Assembly (NCBI GenBank): GCA_029834535.1
Contig: JAQMWT010000562.1
Coordinates: 1-64,000 of the forward strand
Origin: Chrysophaeum taylorii
Taxonomy: Eukaryota; Sar; Pelagophyceae; Pelagomonadales; Pelagomonadaceae
DNA length: 64,000 bases
Reading direction: 5' to 3'
In this document: positions 52,198-61,528 of the stretch, one piece after another
How the letters are laid out: every line of letters begins with the position of its first letter
Numbering within the stretch: the stretch's first letter is position 1
The notes under the pieces: generated by a model
Database searches by the model: none
What the model was told of the DNA's origin: nothing
Seen by the model: the letters and a program-made list of their open reading frames with translations, nothing else
Position numbers and translations under genes: made by a program

Positions 52198-53973
52198 TCA
52201 TGAGTCGTGACAATCGACTGACCCAGTATTCATTTCTGAGTCGTTTTCACCAGAGAAGAGTGTTGTCGGTATGCGAGAGCTGTACAGTATACAACGTGTA
52301 GGGAGCGTATTTTTCAAGAGAGGATTAGTCTGTGGACGGGGGATGTCCGAAGAATGAACATGATGTGAGGTAATGTCCATAATGCGAGAACTGTCCGATG
52401 AGGAGTCATGCGAGACCGTTGCTAGCAGCGAGTGTGCGGGAAAGAAGAAAGAGATAGGCATGACAGTTAACTTCCCTTGATTCGTAACACAACTGGGTGG
52501 GGCTAGCGGTGTGCGGCAGTGACATCCGGTAGAATGCTGAGAGCAGAGCGCGTGTCCGACCTGTGGAGATTGGGGGGTTATCCTCGCGGGTGCTACGGAA
52601 ATGTCGACTGGGTGCGAATCGCAATGGCGGCTGTTGGGCTCAGAGTTCTGCAAGATGGAACCTGCATTGTGAACGGAGAGGAGCGAACCGGGTGCGTCAT
52701 AAGAGCGCAATACGCGAGTGCAGTCGGAGCTGTGTCCGAAGCAGAATTCTGACAGTAATGTCGACAGATGCGAAACATGATCAGAACTGGGCGAGGAGTT
52801 CGCGTGAAGTTGTGTTGTAACCGAACCGTAGTGGTGAAGAGCTTCAACGTCAAGCATAGTGCTGGGAGGGACGTTAAAAGAGGTGAGCAAAGGACTCTGC
52901 GTGCGGCTATCATTTTGTGGCGGGCATTTGTTGCGCGAGACTGGCGATAACTCCGACATGTGGCGTTGGCGTGACAGAACTTCGTTTGCATATGGCAGCA
53001 TGCAGGATAAAATTGAGCGAGCTGAAACTTGAGAGGTGTGACCTGCAAGAGACTGACGGAAGAGCGTGGGAGGCTCTGAATTGCATTGATGACGGAACTT
53101 AGTGTCATCACAAATCGTCGGGAATTGAGTCGTCGGGAGTCGCGTCGAAGCGGGGGGGAACGACGAGTGCTCATCAGGTCCTGGCGTGTGACAGAGGTCC
53201 TTAGGAAGAGGGACTTCGGTACGTGCCTTGAAGTGAGTTCCGATGTAGCCAGAGTAGCCATAGGCGACGTGACTGATACGAATCGAAACAGATCTAGTCG
53301 GCGGTGGAATACGAATGCGCCCTCGTAATTCGAACTGGGTAAAGTCGTCGAATTGCCGGTGAGGTGGAGAGACCGTGGTGGCGGAACGAGCGTAGAGCCG
53401 GGCGGCGGTCGGAGGAGGCGCGTCGGCGGTGGCTGAGACGACAGTGTTCTGCTTTTCCTGAACCAAAAGGTGTTCGGGAGTCGTACTGTGCGACAAGCAA
53501 GCGTGCATCTCAGTTGACTGTGAGTGTATCATGGGGATGGCGCAATGTTGGTAGTCTAAACCGAGAGGGGCGGTGAGCGTGCCGTCGCGAGTGCATAGGA
53601 ACCTGTGCGGTGTCTGGGCTGTAATCGGAATATGACGTATGACGTCATACAAGGCGATGAGAGCTGAATCAGACGTGGTGGGACTGGCTAGTAGTGCCGA
53701 GAGCAGCATGTCGGGGGTAACGCTCAGAGATGAGGGTGGAACGCAGTCCACGTCTATCTTGGTTGCCGTGTGTGGCGGTAATATGAGCGTAAACATCTGA
53801 CATGAAGTAAATGCTTGTGTCCCAAACGAGAATGCGGGTACAGTCGCATGGGAAGATTGCATATTGTTTCTGCTGCAGTCAAAAGCTCTGGAGGAAACCA
53901 ATGGAGAAACCATGAGCACATGGGTGGTGTCTGGTGGCCAAAGTTTCTGTGGGATTGGCTTAGATGACTCCAA
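52198..53973 (-). CDS. 591-residue ORF of the non-autonomous LTR element
   Basis: One uninterrupted frame, rich in Ser, Thr, Pro and His, with many Cys but no ordered zinc motif, starting M-E-S-S-K-P-I-P-Q-K-L-W-P-P. Segments such as T-H-F-K-A-R-T-E-V-P-L-P-K and L-G-L-D-Y-Q-H-C-A-I-P are not recognised from RT, integrase, protease or methyltransferase. Low-complexity composition leaves open that the frame is open by base bias alone, but its length in a young element argues for coding. The function is unknown. Confidence 0.45.
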   Translation of the reverse strand: MESSKPIPQKLWPPDTTHVLMVSPLVSSRAFDCSRNNMQSSHATVPAFSFGTQAFTSCQMFTLILPPHTATKIDVDCVPPSSLSVTPDMLLSALLASPTTSDSALIALYDVIRHIPITAQTPHRFLCTRDGTLTAPLGLDYQHCAIPMIHSQSTEMHACLSHSTTPEHLLVQEKQNTVVSATADAPPPTAARLYARSATTVSPPHRQFDDFTQFELRGRIRIPPPTRSVSIRISHVAYGYSGYIGTHFKARTEVPLPKDLCHTPGPDEHSSFPPASTRLPTTQFPTICDDTKFRHQCNSEPPTLFRQSLAGHTSQVSARSILSCMLPYANEVLSRQRHMSELSPVSRNKCPPQNDSRTQSPLLTSFNVPPSTMLDVEALHHYGSVTTQLHANSSPSSDHVSHLSTLLSEFCFGHSSDCTRVLRSYDAPGSLLSVHNAGSILQNSEPNSRHCDSHPVDISVAPARITPQSPQVGHALCSQHSTGCHCRTPLAPPSCVTNQGKLTVMPISFFFPAHSLLATVSHDSSSDSSRIMDITSHHVHSSDIPRPQTNPLLKNTLPTRCILYSSRIPTTLFSGENDSEMNTGSVDCHDS

Positions 53974-54263
53974 AGTAGGATTCCTTTGTGGGTATGACTC
54001 AAGCGTTCCGATGAGTTCGTGCTCGAGATTATATGGTCGTCCAATAGATGACGTGAGGTGATCGCGAATGGGCGATGCGTCGACCTGGTGTCAGGGGAGA
54101 CCGAGGTGGTGCAGTGACCTGCCTGGCTGAGGAAGCCGTGCTGGTAAGATTCCAGCGGGTGCGCATAACTCTGGGGAGTGCTGACATTGGCTTGTGCCTG
54201 ATCTGCGGTCGTGCAGAGATGCGAGATCGTCTGTGCTAATGCGGATTGCAGCGACAGGTGGGG

Positions 54264-55475
54264 TCAGGTGCCTGGGACGAACAAGCAAAGCTGTAGCTTC
54301 ATCTCGTCGTAATCAGATAGGCGCAATGAACATGTGCGCGTGATCGTGGTGCGCTTACCTGTATCTTCATGATGTACCTGTGTGTCGTGCGGTGGTGCTT
54401 CTGCGAGCAGGACATATCTGAAGGACTGGTCCATCGGACGGGGTGCATCAGCTATGAATGAGACAGGAGCCGGTAGCAGTGCAAGGTCGGGCGACAGAAC
54501 GTGTGCGTGGTCGTGCAATTGAACGTTGGACCTGGGCATTGTCTGCATAGTCTGGAACCGTGCTGCGCAGTTGGTTTGCATTGTCTCGTCTTCTACATCA
54601 ATGTGCTGGCTGGTGTAGCTAGCTTTTGTGGTCTTATCTTTCGTCTTGTCGTCCAAGAGAGACTGCGAGATAGTACTCGTTGCTACGTGCGAGACTATAA
54701 GTAGCTGTTGAGCAGCTGTGCAGAGCTGAGTGCTTTCTTGTCTGGCAGTTTCTGTGGCTGTGGAGTTCCAGAGACGTGGTTGCGCAGCGTCAGACGTCTT
54801 GACATTGGGGATTGCCTTAAAGTGACTCGTAAGTTCAAAGTCAGACGTCGGAGAATGCATCGAAAGACCTGGGAGGTCACCAATTGAAATACGTCCTCGT
54901 AAGGCGTGCGCGACGTTGTGCGGGCGCGATCGACTTATGGTGGTGATCTGAAGGTCGTGGGACACATGGCGGCGCGGAGCATCGGTGGAAGTGACGAGTG
55001 TCTTGGTGTTAAAGGCGGTGACGCGGAGAGCATCGAGAAGAGTGTCATGCTCCAGAGCAAAATCGCGTGATGCAGGTGGTCCGAAGTCAGTGCCAAAAGG
55101 GGTGTTGTGCGCGGCTGACCTGTCTGCAAGGTGGTGCAGATGGGCGCGTGAGTTGAGATCCCGTGGTGGAGAGTATCCTGCCTGGAATGTTTGGGGTCCA
55201 GTGCGGGAGATCGAAAAAGGGGATCGTCTGAGAGTGCCTGAGAGTGCAAGTTTGCTGCGGTCATAGTACGCGAGTGCAGCAGGACCAAGGGCGATGGAAG
55301 GGTCAGTCATGCTGGGTGCATCCTCAATGGCGGAGGTGCGGGGACCAGAGCAGTGAGTGCTGTAGTGACCAGGGTTGCCCATAGGCGCGTAGTGCATGCG
55401 AAGGTGCGGGCATGTGACATGCGTCCTCGAATGAGGAGTGACGTGCCGATCGACAAGACGCTTTGAGGGAGGCAA
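54264..55475 (-). CDS. 403-residue ORF of the non-autonomous LTR element
   Basis: An uninterrupted minus-strand frame starting M-P-P-S-K-R-L-V-D-R. It is Ser/Thr/His/Arg-rich, with repeated hydrophilic stretches (L-L-D-D-K-T-K-D-K-T-T-K-A-S). No known domain. It shares composition with the ORFs on either side, so the three may once have been read from one long transcript. Confidence 0.4.
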   Translation of the reverse strand: MPPSKRLVDRHVTPHSRTHVTCPHLRMHYAPMGNPGHYSTHCSGPRTSAIEDAPSMTDPSIALGPAALAYYDRSKLALSGTLRRSPFSISRTGPQTFQAGYSPPRDLNSRAHLHHLADRSAAHNTPFGTDFGPPASRDFALEHDTLLDALRVTAFNTKTLVTSTDAPRRHVSHDLQITTISRSRPHNVAHALRGRISIGDLPGLSMHSPTSDFELTSHFKAIPNVKTSDAAQPRLWNSTATETARQESTQLCTAAQQLLIVSHVATSTISQSLLDDKTKDKTTKASYTSQHIDVEDETMQTNCAARFQTMQTMPRSNVQLHDHAHVLSPDLALLPAPVSFIADAPRPMDQSFRYVLLAEAPPHDTQVHHEDTGKRTTITRTCSLRLSDYDEMKLQLCLFVPGT

Positions 55476-55607
55476 CGTGCGTGGCTAGGGTGCATGTTTG
55501 CGGTGGAGCCGGCAGCTGGCGTGGAACATTCGTCGTACATTCCAGTGATGCGAAAATGCTGACAGCCGCGGTTTAGGTGGAGCGAGTCTGTGTTTAAATG
55601 TCGACTG

Positions 55608-56771
55608 CTAAGAGGGGGGGGTCTGTGCATTGTGCGTGGAGAATATTTCCTGAGAGCACAACATCGATTTCCGGAGGCAGCGCAAGCGTGTGGCGTCCAG
55701 AAGAGAGCTATGCAAGGGGACATAAAGGACCGAAGTGGTCGCAATAGTAGCGTGCATAGTTTGCGGCTGATCGGGGTGGTCAGAACTCTCGAAATCTTTG
55801 TCTGTGACTGCAGCAATGGGGAAGGCTTGCCAGAAGCTTGGTCGCGGTGAGACTAAAGGGTAGGCGTCCGAAAGGAGTGCGTCCGCTGACTGCGAGTTGG
55901 TGGGCGGGTGATCATGTGCTGCAACTGTAGCTTGTGCGATGACATCCATCAAATCGTGACATGGTGATCGCAGATGGGTCCATGCAACCTGCTGGGCAGT
56001 GTCATCCAGTGCATCCGGCCGAGAAGGTGGATGGTGGGTGCAGCAGCGAGCGCCGGTGATCGGCAGTGCGCGCCTGTCTTCGGGGAGAGAAGGCAGGGAG
56101 GCGCAACCAGCTTCAAAGTGATCGGGAGCGGCTGATCGAGAGATATCGAACATGGCGGGAGTGCCTGGTGAATCTGAGCTGATACCTGCAGGTGCGGTGA
56201 GTTCCTGCGAGTATGTTGACCGTGGGACCGTTGACAGCGTGTCTTGTCCTTGTGGATACGGCATTGCGGAGGCATTGGTGGTGCTTGGATCAGGCGGCTG
56301 ATCTGGAATGGTCGGGGAGACCATCTTCGAGGCTAGTGAAGTCGGCCTTGCTTCTTCGCAGTATGCATCATACAAGGGGGCTGAATCCGAGGGGATGTTG
56401 TCAGTAGTAGCCTGCGGCTCTTGTGCCTGGGGCATTGAATACGGTGGAGCCATGGGTCCTTGAGTGTGGTTGCCATAGTCGATGTAGGCGTAATACTCGG
56501 GAACACCTCGAAGTGTCTTGTTCTTTGACTTGTCGAAAGTGGGATCGAGGTTGCTTTGTGTTCCTTCGACAAGACTGCTTCCTGGGCCGTTGTGCCCGAA
56601 GAAAGAAGAAGCCCTTGTGCATGTCTTGGCAGCATGATGGTGATTATGACCATCAGAGAAAGAGCTGTGTGTTGATAATTCGGAATTTGTCGACTCTTGA
56701 TATACGTTGTTGTGCTTCTTGATGTCGCTTTGCACGATGCGATGCAGCATCTTAGGTGGGGTGGGTGGCAT
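55608..56771 (-). CDS. 387-residue ORF of the non-autonomous LTR element
   Basis: An uninterrupted minus-strand frame starting M-P-P-T-P-P-K-M-L-H-R-I-V-Q. It is Pro/Ser/Thr/Ala-rich, with an early segment N-K-T-L-R-G-V-P-E-Y-Y-A-Y-I-D-Y-G-N. It overlaps the end of the coiled-coil ORF (56752-57492) by 20 bp in another frame, an arrangement compatible with ribosomal frameshifting between gag and a downstream frame. No family is recognised. Confidence 0.42.
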   Translation of the reverse strand: MPPTPPKMLHRIVQSDIKKHNNVYQESTNSELSTHSSFSDGHNHHHAAKTCTRASSFFGHNGPGSSLVEGTQSNLDPTFDKSKNKTLRGVPEYYAYIDYGNHTQGPMAPPYSMPQAQEPQATTDNIPSDSAPLYDAYCEEARPTSLASKMVSPTIPDQPPDPSTTNASAMPYPQGQDTLSTVPRSTYSQELTAPAGISSDSPGTPAMFDISRSAAPDHFEAGCASLPSLPEDRRALPITGARCCTHHPPSRPDALDDTAQQVAWTHLRSPCHDLMDVIAQATVAAHDHPPTNSQSADALLSDAYPLVSPRPSFWQAFPIAAVTDKDFESSDHPDQPQTMHATIATTSVLYVPLHSSLLDATRLRCLRKSMLCSQEIFSTHNAQTPPS

Positions 56772-57492
56772 CCAAGAAGGTCAGAATGGTGTGGAGGACG
56801 GCGTTGGTTTCAAAGTGGGAGTTGCGGATGTCAGCGTGGGCAGTTTCGAGTGCCTTGAACTGGGTGTGGGTGAGATGGAGTTCCGCGCGGGTGTAGACCA
56901 GTTCGTCAGCTTGGATGGCGATCTGGGCAGTGGCGAAGGCTAAGGCGGCGTCGGTTGTGGTGAGTTTGGCGGCTATGGAGGACAGAGCGTCGTCCTTGCG
57001 AGTGAGCGTGGCCTTGGTTTCGGCCAAGTCGGCGGTCTGGGAGTGGAGTGTAGCCTGAGTGATGGCCAACGCGCGTTGGAGAACAGACGAAGGTGCATTG
57101 GAACTTTGAGAAAGAAGGTGGAGTGTTGCTTGGGTGGAGACGGGCGTATGGTCGTAGCCGTGGAGTGCGTAATCACGCGGGTGGAGATGAAAATCGGGGC
57201 GACAGCGACTTTCGTAACGTGATGAAGGTCGGTCAGGAGGGCCGATGGTTGGGCGGCAGTAGCTTGAGCCGCGGAAGGAGCTGGGGTAGTAATGGAAGTG
57301 CCGGGCCGTCGTGGCCGTAGGTGGCATGGTCTTGTGGGTGGAGATGAAAGTCTTGAGGAGAGTGACTTGCGGAAGATGATGGATATCGGACAGGAGGGTC
57401 CGACGGTGGGGCGGCAGGAGCTTGAGCCGCGGTGGGGGCTTGGTCAGGGATGGCGGTGCCGGGGCCGTCATGGCCGTAGGTGGCATGATCAT
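56752..57492 (-). CDS. Coiled-coil ORF of the non-autonomous LTR element
   Basis: A 246-residue frame. The N-terminal half is Pro/Thr-rich. Residues about 145-240 form a long heptad-like helix (A-D-L-A-E-T-K-A-T-L-T-R-K-D-D-A-L-S-S-I then A-D-E-L-V-Y-T-R-A-E-L-H-L). Coiled-coil ORFs also occur in copies 1 and 3 after pol, so this may be the related structural protein. A gag-like role is the best guess. Confidence 0.45.
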   Translation of the reverse strand: MIMPPTAMTAPAPPSLTKPPPRLKLLPPHRRTLLSDIHHLPQVTLLKTFISTHKTMPPTATTARHFHYYPSSFRGSSYCRPTIGPPDRPSSRYESRCRPDFHLHPRDYALHGYDHTPVSTQATLHLLSQSSNAPSSVLQRALAITQATLHSQTADLAETKATLTRKDDALSSIAAKLTTTDAALAFATAQIAIQADELVYTRAELHLTHTQFKALETAHADIRNSHFETNAVLHTILTFLDATHPT

Positions 57493-57707
57493 CAGGAAGG
57501 GGATGAGTGTTGCGGCGAAGGGGTGGTCGAGGATGTTGGGGAACTGGAATGGATGGTGAAGTGGGAGTCGCCGATAGTGGGGAATTAGGCTCCAGTGAAG
57601 GAGGTGGAGGCTCCGGTGGAGTTGGTGGAGTGAAGGGAGTAAGGTTTAGTGGTGGTGGTGGTGGAGTGTTCAACATCGCTGTTGCGATATTCGAACAAGG
57701 TGGAGTG

Positions 57708-58175
57708 TCATCGTGAATGTGGGGTGTGCCAGGTTGTGGAGTAACCTTGGCTATGCCTGGGTCCGGAGGGAAGGCAGTGGGGGCCGAGACTTTGCCGTGG
57801 GGTGTTTGACATCCGGTGGAGTGGACGGCAGGAGGTGGGTTCTGTTCGTGTTCGAGAACTTGTTGAACAGCAGGAGGGGGGGGTGATCATCGAGATGATC
57901 GGGTCTTGGGTCGCGACTTCGTGAGAAGTTTGCTTGAGGGGGGTTGCCGTGTGAACAGCTGGTGAGGAAGCCTGTTCAAGTTGCTCGTCCTGGTCGATTA
58001 TTGCGGCGAGCTTAGCTTGTAAGGCAGCGTTTTTGTCGTACAGAGCTTCGACTCTTGCGGCGAGCTTAACAAGGAAATCAGCTCTGAGCTGTTGCCAGAG
58101 AGCGTGTTGTTCTTTTGGTGTAGCGAATTGCGTCGCTACTTCCAGACTCGGGACTTGTGGGTCGTGAGTCGCCAT
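57708..58175 (-). CDS. First ORF (gag-like) of the non-autonomous LTR element
   Basis: A 155-residue frame, the first on the minus strand after the 5' LTR (about 220 bp away). It starts M-A-T-H-D-P-Q-V-P-S-L-E-V-A-T, with a helix-rich segment (L-W-Q-Q-L-R-A-D-F-L-V-K-L-A-A-R-V-E-A-L) likely to form a coiled coil, then a Thr/Ser-rich tail. The position matches the gag start of copy 2 (18691-18960), also a Gln/Ala-rich coiled coil. Confidence 0.5.
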   Translation of the reverse strand: MATHDPQVPSLEVATQFATPKEQHALWQQLRADFLVKLAARVEALYDKNAALQAKLAAIIDQDEQLEQASSPAVHTATPLKQTSHEVATQDPIISMITPPSCCSTSSRTRTEPTSCRPLHRMSNTPRQSLGPHCLPSGPRHSQGYSTTWHTPHSR

Positions 58176-58394
58176 CGTTTTTTGGGTTGCGTTTTGTGCG
58201 TTGTTGGTTGCCTTTCACACTTTTCACACTTGTTCACCAGTAGCAAGCGATGAGACTTGACTACGGTCTTTGTAACTTCAGGAACTTCAGGAGATTGCTC
58301 TTACCTGGAAATCCTGGGTCTTTGTCCGAGACGTCGATCGAGATCGATGTCTTTCGGAGGACGTTTCTCTACCAGTACCGGACTGGGTCCAGAC

Positions 58395-58570
58395 CTAGAG
58401 AACAGTAAATATCACTCTGGTAGAGAAAGGTGGCAGTGGTAGTGCCACACTTATTGGTCCTGTCCTCTTACGACACAAAGAGTGGCACGGTGTGCGACAC
58501 AGCGATTTGTTGCTTTTGAGTGTGAGTGTGAGTGTTAGGGGGGGGGGGTCCTAACCCTAAATGGAATTTT
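58395..58570 (-). mobile_element. 5' LTR of the non-autonomous element
   Basis: The partner of 50750-50923. On the minus strand the first internal bases after it read GTCTGGACCCAGTCCGG, the place of the primer-binding site. The comparable position in copy 2 reads GTATTGGGCACCAGTCCC, sharing the CCAGTCC part. Confidence 0.8.
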
Positions 58571-58688
58571 CCACAATAATTAATTGGGAAATGTCAGTGT
58601 GTCAGTGAGCACGCATTAACGGACCTATACTTTCTGTTCATATCCCTATGTATGCTCTAAACGGGCCGACAAAATCTGCGTTTTGTAA
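58571..58688. other. Flank between LTR element and Helitron terminus
   Basis: AT-rich sequence, CACAATAATTAATTGGGAAA and onward, with no ORF. It ends GTAA directly before the Helitron 5'-TC terminus at 58689. Confidence 0.4.
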
Positions 58689-58796
58689 TCCTTACTACTA
58701 ATCGGCAGATGTTTGTCTGTTTGTCTTTAAATGTCGACTGCTAAGAGGGGTGTGCGTGTGGGGAGCATGAAGGATGTGGGTGGGTTTGTGGGGTAG

Positions 58797-59001
58797 GCCG
58801 GGGGGCGAAGACGGAAGGTCATCGACGAGTTGGTTGTCAGTCACATCGCGGTCTCCTCGTCGCATGGCGACAAGCTTGATGGTCACTCTCCGCCGACCGA
58901 CCTTTCGGCGCTCCTCGTCTACAGGCCCGTGATTCCGGACTGGCTCCTGTCAGTCCGGCCTGGCTCCCATGCTCGGGAGAGGTCTGAAGTTAGTTAAGTT
59001 A
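58797..59001 (+). mobile_element. SINE, 3' two-thirds
   Basis: CCGGGGGGCGAAGACGGAAG through GGTCTGAAGTTAGTTAAGTT matches 8620-8824 almost base for base. It ends with the LINE-like hairpins and a short TTAG tail. It interrupts a segment whose uninterrupted form is at 61430-61500. Confidence 0.85.
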
Positions 59002-59054
59002 GCCTGACGGACGGAGATTTGTCCACCGATTTAGGGTAAGGATCAGGTAGGCCC

Positions 59055-59640
59055 ATGAGCCAGGCATTGATCCTCCAAGCCGTCTACGGCGACCTCGCAG
59101 ACTATTTCCACGACCCGCGGCGGCTCTTTCAGCGCGCCATTCTCACGCCCCGTCGAAACGATGTTGTCGATGCTGACAACGCGCGCACGACCGCGGCCTT
59201 TCCCGGAGACGAGGCGTCGGAGTTCTTTTCGGCCGACTAGGTTGGGTCGGAAGCCGACGCCTCGCTCTTTACAGTCGAGTTTTCAACTCCCTGACAACCA
59301 ACGGCATGCTGACTTTGAGCGCGAGCTTAAGGTCTTCGCAACCTCGACCCGTCGCACGGCCACTGCAACGGTACCAGATACATGATCGATCGTGTCGTTG
59401 TCACCGAGGCTCCTCCAACCTGTATCCCTTAAGGCCCGCCTACGCCAAACGATCAACAAGAGCCAGGGCCAGACGCCCCGCGAGGTCGGCGTCCTCTTGC
59501 CCAAGCCCGTCTTCTGCCACGTCCAGCTCTACGTGGCTCTCTGTCGATCGGCAACCCCGAGGATAAACTCATCTGGGTCGACGACTCCACCCTACCCCAC
59601 ACGTGCTGCGCAATACCGATAAGCCCCCTCCCGGCGTCTA
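59055..59640 (+). pseudogene. Helitron helicase C-terminal block of H4
   Basis: Plus-strand frames: 59055-59240 (A-L-I-L-Q-A-V-Y-G-D-L-A-D-Y-F-H-D-P-R-R-L-F), 59306-59566 and 59392-59622 (L-R-Q-T-I-N-K-S-Q-G-Q-T, then V-F-C-H-V-Q-L-Y-V-A-L-C-R). The conserved helicase segments are spread over at least three frames, so this copy is not functional. It is one of five such blocks in the window. Confidence 0.75.
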
Positions 59641-59959
59641 CACGCGCACTATAGGTGAACTTACTGGGACCAGGTGAACTTACTGGAACCAGGTGAACTT
59701 ACTGGGGTTAGAGATTGGGACTAGGTGAACTTTGTGACCAGATGAACTTCCTGGGTCCAAGTGAACCTACTGGGGTTTTTAGAGTAAACTCAAAGGATAG
59801 CAGCGTGTGCGGATCAAAGCAGCTTAGATTGGCGGGGATGACGGCGACGAGTTCGAAGGAGAGTGGGGTGAGTGGGAGCACGAGTGGGTTTACGCCGAAT
59901 TTACTGGGGTTAGAGATTGGGACTAGGTGAACTTAACCGGACCAGGAGAACTTCTGTCG

Positions 59960-60045
59960 GTCCGGCCTGGCTCCCATGCTCGGGAGAGGTCTGAAGTTAG
60001 TTAGTTAACTTCAGACCTCTCCCGAGCATGGGAGCCAGGCCGGAC
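59960..60045. repeat. Inverted repeat with 40-bp arms formed by two LINE/SINE tails
   Basis: Left arm 59960-59999 and right arm 60006-60045 are reverse complements, separated by GTTAGT. The left arm is the end of a plus-oriented LINE/SINE tail; the right is the end of the minus-oriented SINE. The result is a near-perfect palindrome able to form a cruciform. Confidence 0.85.
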
Positions 60046-60330
60046 AGGCAGGAGCCGATCCGGAATCACAGAGGATAATCACGCAGTTGGGGCTGAGGCG
60101 AGGGACGAGGACTCGTTGATGACGGACCGCCACTGCGCGCGGTCTTGTGCGAAGTCGTGCAAAAGCGTCGCAGGCCGCAAACGTGTTGGTCCATGAACAA
60201 TCGACCTGTCCGTCGCGTTCTGCCCAACCGAGCGAACCCCATCCCAGCGCGGACTTTCCGGGTGCTAACCGGCCAGCCCGGGAGGCGAGCAGGCACCGTC
60301 TTACTCCGGGACGGCCGGGGCCACCAGAGG
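60006..60330 (-). mobile_element. SINE, minus strand, in the Helitron array
   Basis: Almost identical to the SINE at 24539-24935 (for example TCGACCTGTCCGTCGCGTTC and GGGAGGCGAGCAGGCACCGT), so both moved recently. The 5' end is about 60 bp shorter. It lies between GGTGAACTTACTGG-type units of H4. Confidence 0.85.
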
Positions 60331-60385
60331 GAGCAACTTACTGGGGTTAGAGATTGGGACTAGGTGAACTTACTGGCCTGTACTT

Positions 60386-60740
60386 GTGTTTAAATGTCGA
60401 CAAGTGGAGGCCAGTAAGTTCGCCAGTAAGTTCACCTGGTCCCAATCTCTAACCCCAGTAAGTTCACCTGGCCCCAGTAAGTTCACCTAGTCCCAATCTC
60501 TAACCCCAGTAAGTTCGGTGACTTACTATCACCCCACTCTCCTTCGAGCTCGTCGCTCTCACCTCCGCCAATCCAAGCTGCTTTGATCCGTACACGCCGC
60601 TCGCCTTTGCGTTCACTCTAAAAACCCCTGTAAGTTCACTTGGTCTCAGTAAGTTCACCTGGTCACTAAGTTCACCTTGTCCCAATCTCAAACCCCAGTA
60701 AGTTCACCTGGTCCCAGTAAGTTCACCTACCGTGCGCGTG
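60386..60740. repeat. Helitron 3' subterminal array of H5
   Basis: CCAGTAAGTTCACCTGG units with the core at about 60530-60635, the same layout as 1669-2000. At 60380-60410 the array ends of H4 and H5 meet head to head (GGCCTGTACTTGT ... ACAAGTGGAGGCC), giving an imperfect palindrome at the junction. Confidence 0.65.
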
Positions 60741-61413
60741 TAGACGCCGGGAAGGGGCTTATCGGTATTGCGCAGCACGTGTGGGGTAGGGTGGAGTCGT
60801 CGACCCAGATGAGTTTATCCTCGGGGTTGCCGATCGACAGAGAGCCACGTAGAGCTGGACGTGGCAGAAGACGGGCTTGGGCAAGAGGACGCCGACCTTG
60901 CGGGGCGTCTGCCTCTGGCTCTTTTTGATCGTTTGGCGTCGGTGGGGCTTGAGGGATACAGGTTGGAGGAGCCTCGGTGACACGACACTATCGATGATGT
61001 ATCTGGTACCGTTGCAGTGGCCGTGCGACGGGTCGAGGTTGCGAAGACTTTAAGCTCGCGATCAAAGTCAGCATGCCGTTGGTTGTCAGGGAGTTGAAAA
61101 CTCGACTGTAAAGAGCGAGGCGTCGGCTTCCGACCCAACCTAGTCGGCCGAAAAGAACTCCGACGCCTCGTCTTCGGGAAAAAAAGGCCGCGGTCATGCG
61201 CGCGTTGTCAGCATCGACAACATCGTTTCGACGGGGCGTGAGAATGGCGCGCTGAAAGAGCCGCCGCGGGTCGTGGAAATAGTCTGCGAGGTCGCCGTAG
61301 ACGGCTTGGAGGATCACTGTCTGGCTCTCGCGCCTACCTGATCCTTACCCTAAATCGAGGGACAAACAGACAAACAGACAGACAGACAAACATCTGTCGA
61401 TTAGTAGTTAGGA
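60740..61413 (-). mobile_element. Helitron derivative H5, helicase C-terminal part
   Basis: Minus-strand frames 60759-61317 repeat the H3 pattern: M-I-L-Q-A-V-Y-G-D-L-A-D-Y-F, R-A-I-L-T-P-R, N-S-L-T-T-N-G-M and V-F-C-H-V-Q-L-Y-V-A-L-C-R. The 5' terminus is at 61413 (minus TCCTAACTACTAATCGACAG), preceded by a GACA repeat at 61362-61392. It directly abuts the 3' end of the LINE-like element at 61414. Confidence 0.77.
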
Positions 61414-61528
61414 CTGCTAAGAGGGGGGTGTGTGTGGGGGGCATGAAGGATGTGGGTGGGTTTGTGGGGTAGGAGGGATGTGCCTGACGGGCGGAGATAA
61501 GTACGCGGGACTTAGTCGGGGTCATCGC

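Larger units (their letters stand above)
50750..58570 (-). mobile_element. LTR element without recognisable pol (non-autonomous), young
   Basis: Near-identical direct repeats at 50750-50923 and 58395-58570 bound 7.8 kb. Both begin CTAGAGAACAGTAA and share TTGGTCCTGTCCTCTTACGA and AACCCTAAATGGAATTTT. They differ by only a few bases and one GTGA-type length change, so the insertion is recent. Internal ORFs are on the minus strand (155, 246, 387, 403 and 591 residues); the first follows the right LTR, giving minus polarity. No protease, integrase, RT or RNase H motif was found. The LTR start matches that of copy 2, so the copy 2 lineage may have supplied its enzymes. It cuts off the RNase H end of copy 4. 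Confidence 0.78.
58689..60385 (+). mobile_element. Helitron derivative H4 (plus strand) with nested insertions
   Basis: The 5' terminus TCCTTACTACTAATCGGCAG is at 58689, preceded by A as in typical Helitron insertions. After a short TGTT repeat, a segment shared with 61414-61500 is inserted, which itself holds a SINE piece (58797-59001). The helicase C-terminal block then runs 59055-59640, with K-S-Q-G-Q-T and Q-L-Y-V-A-L-C-R at 59450-59560, and is followed by the GGTGAACTTACTGG array to about 60385. A further SINE (60006-60330) and a LINE tail (59955-60005) sit in the array. Coding is split between frames and no Rep domain is present. Confidence 0.75.

Noticed and set aside
54985-55266. Plus-strand 93-residue ORF
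   Set aside because: It overlaps the longer minus-strand ORFs of the LTR element, whose polarity is set by the position of the first ORF and the LTRs.
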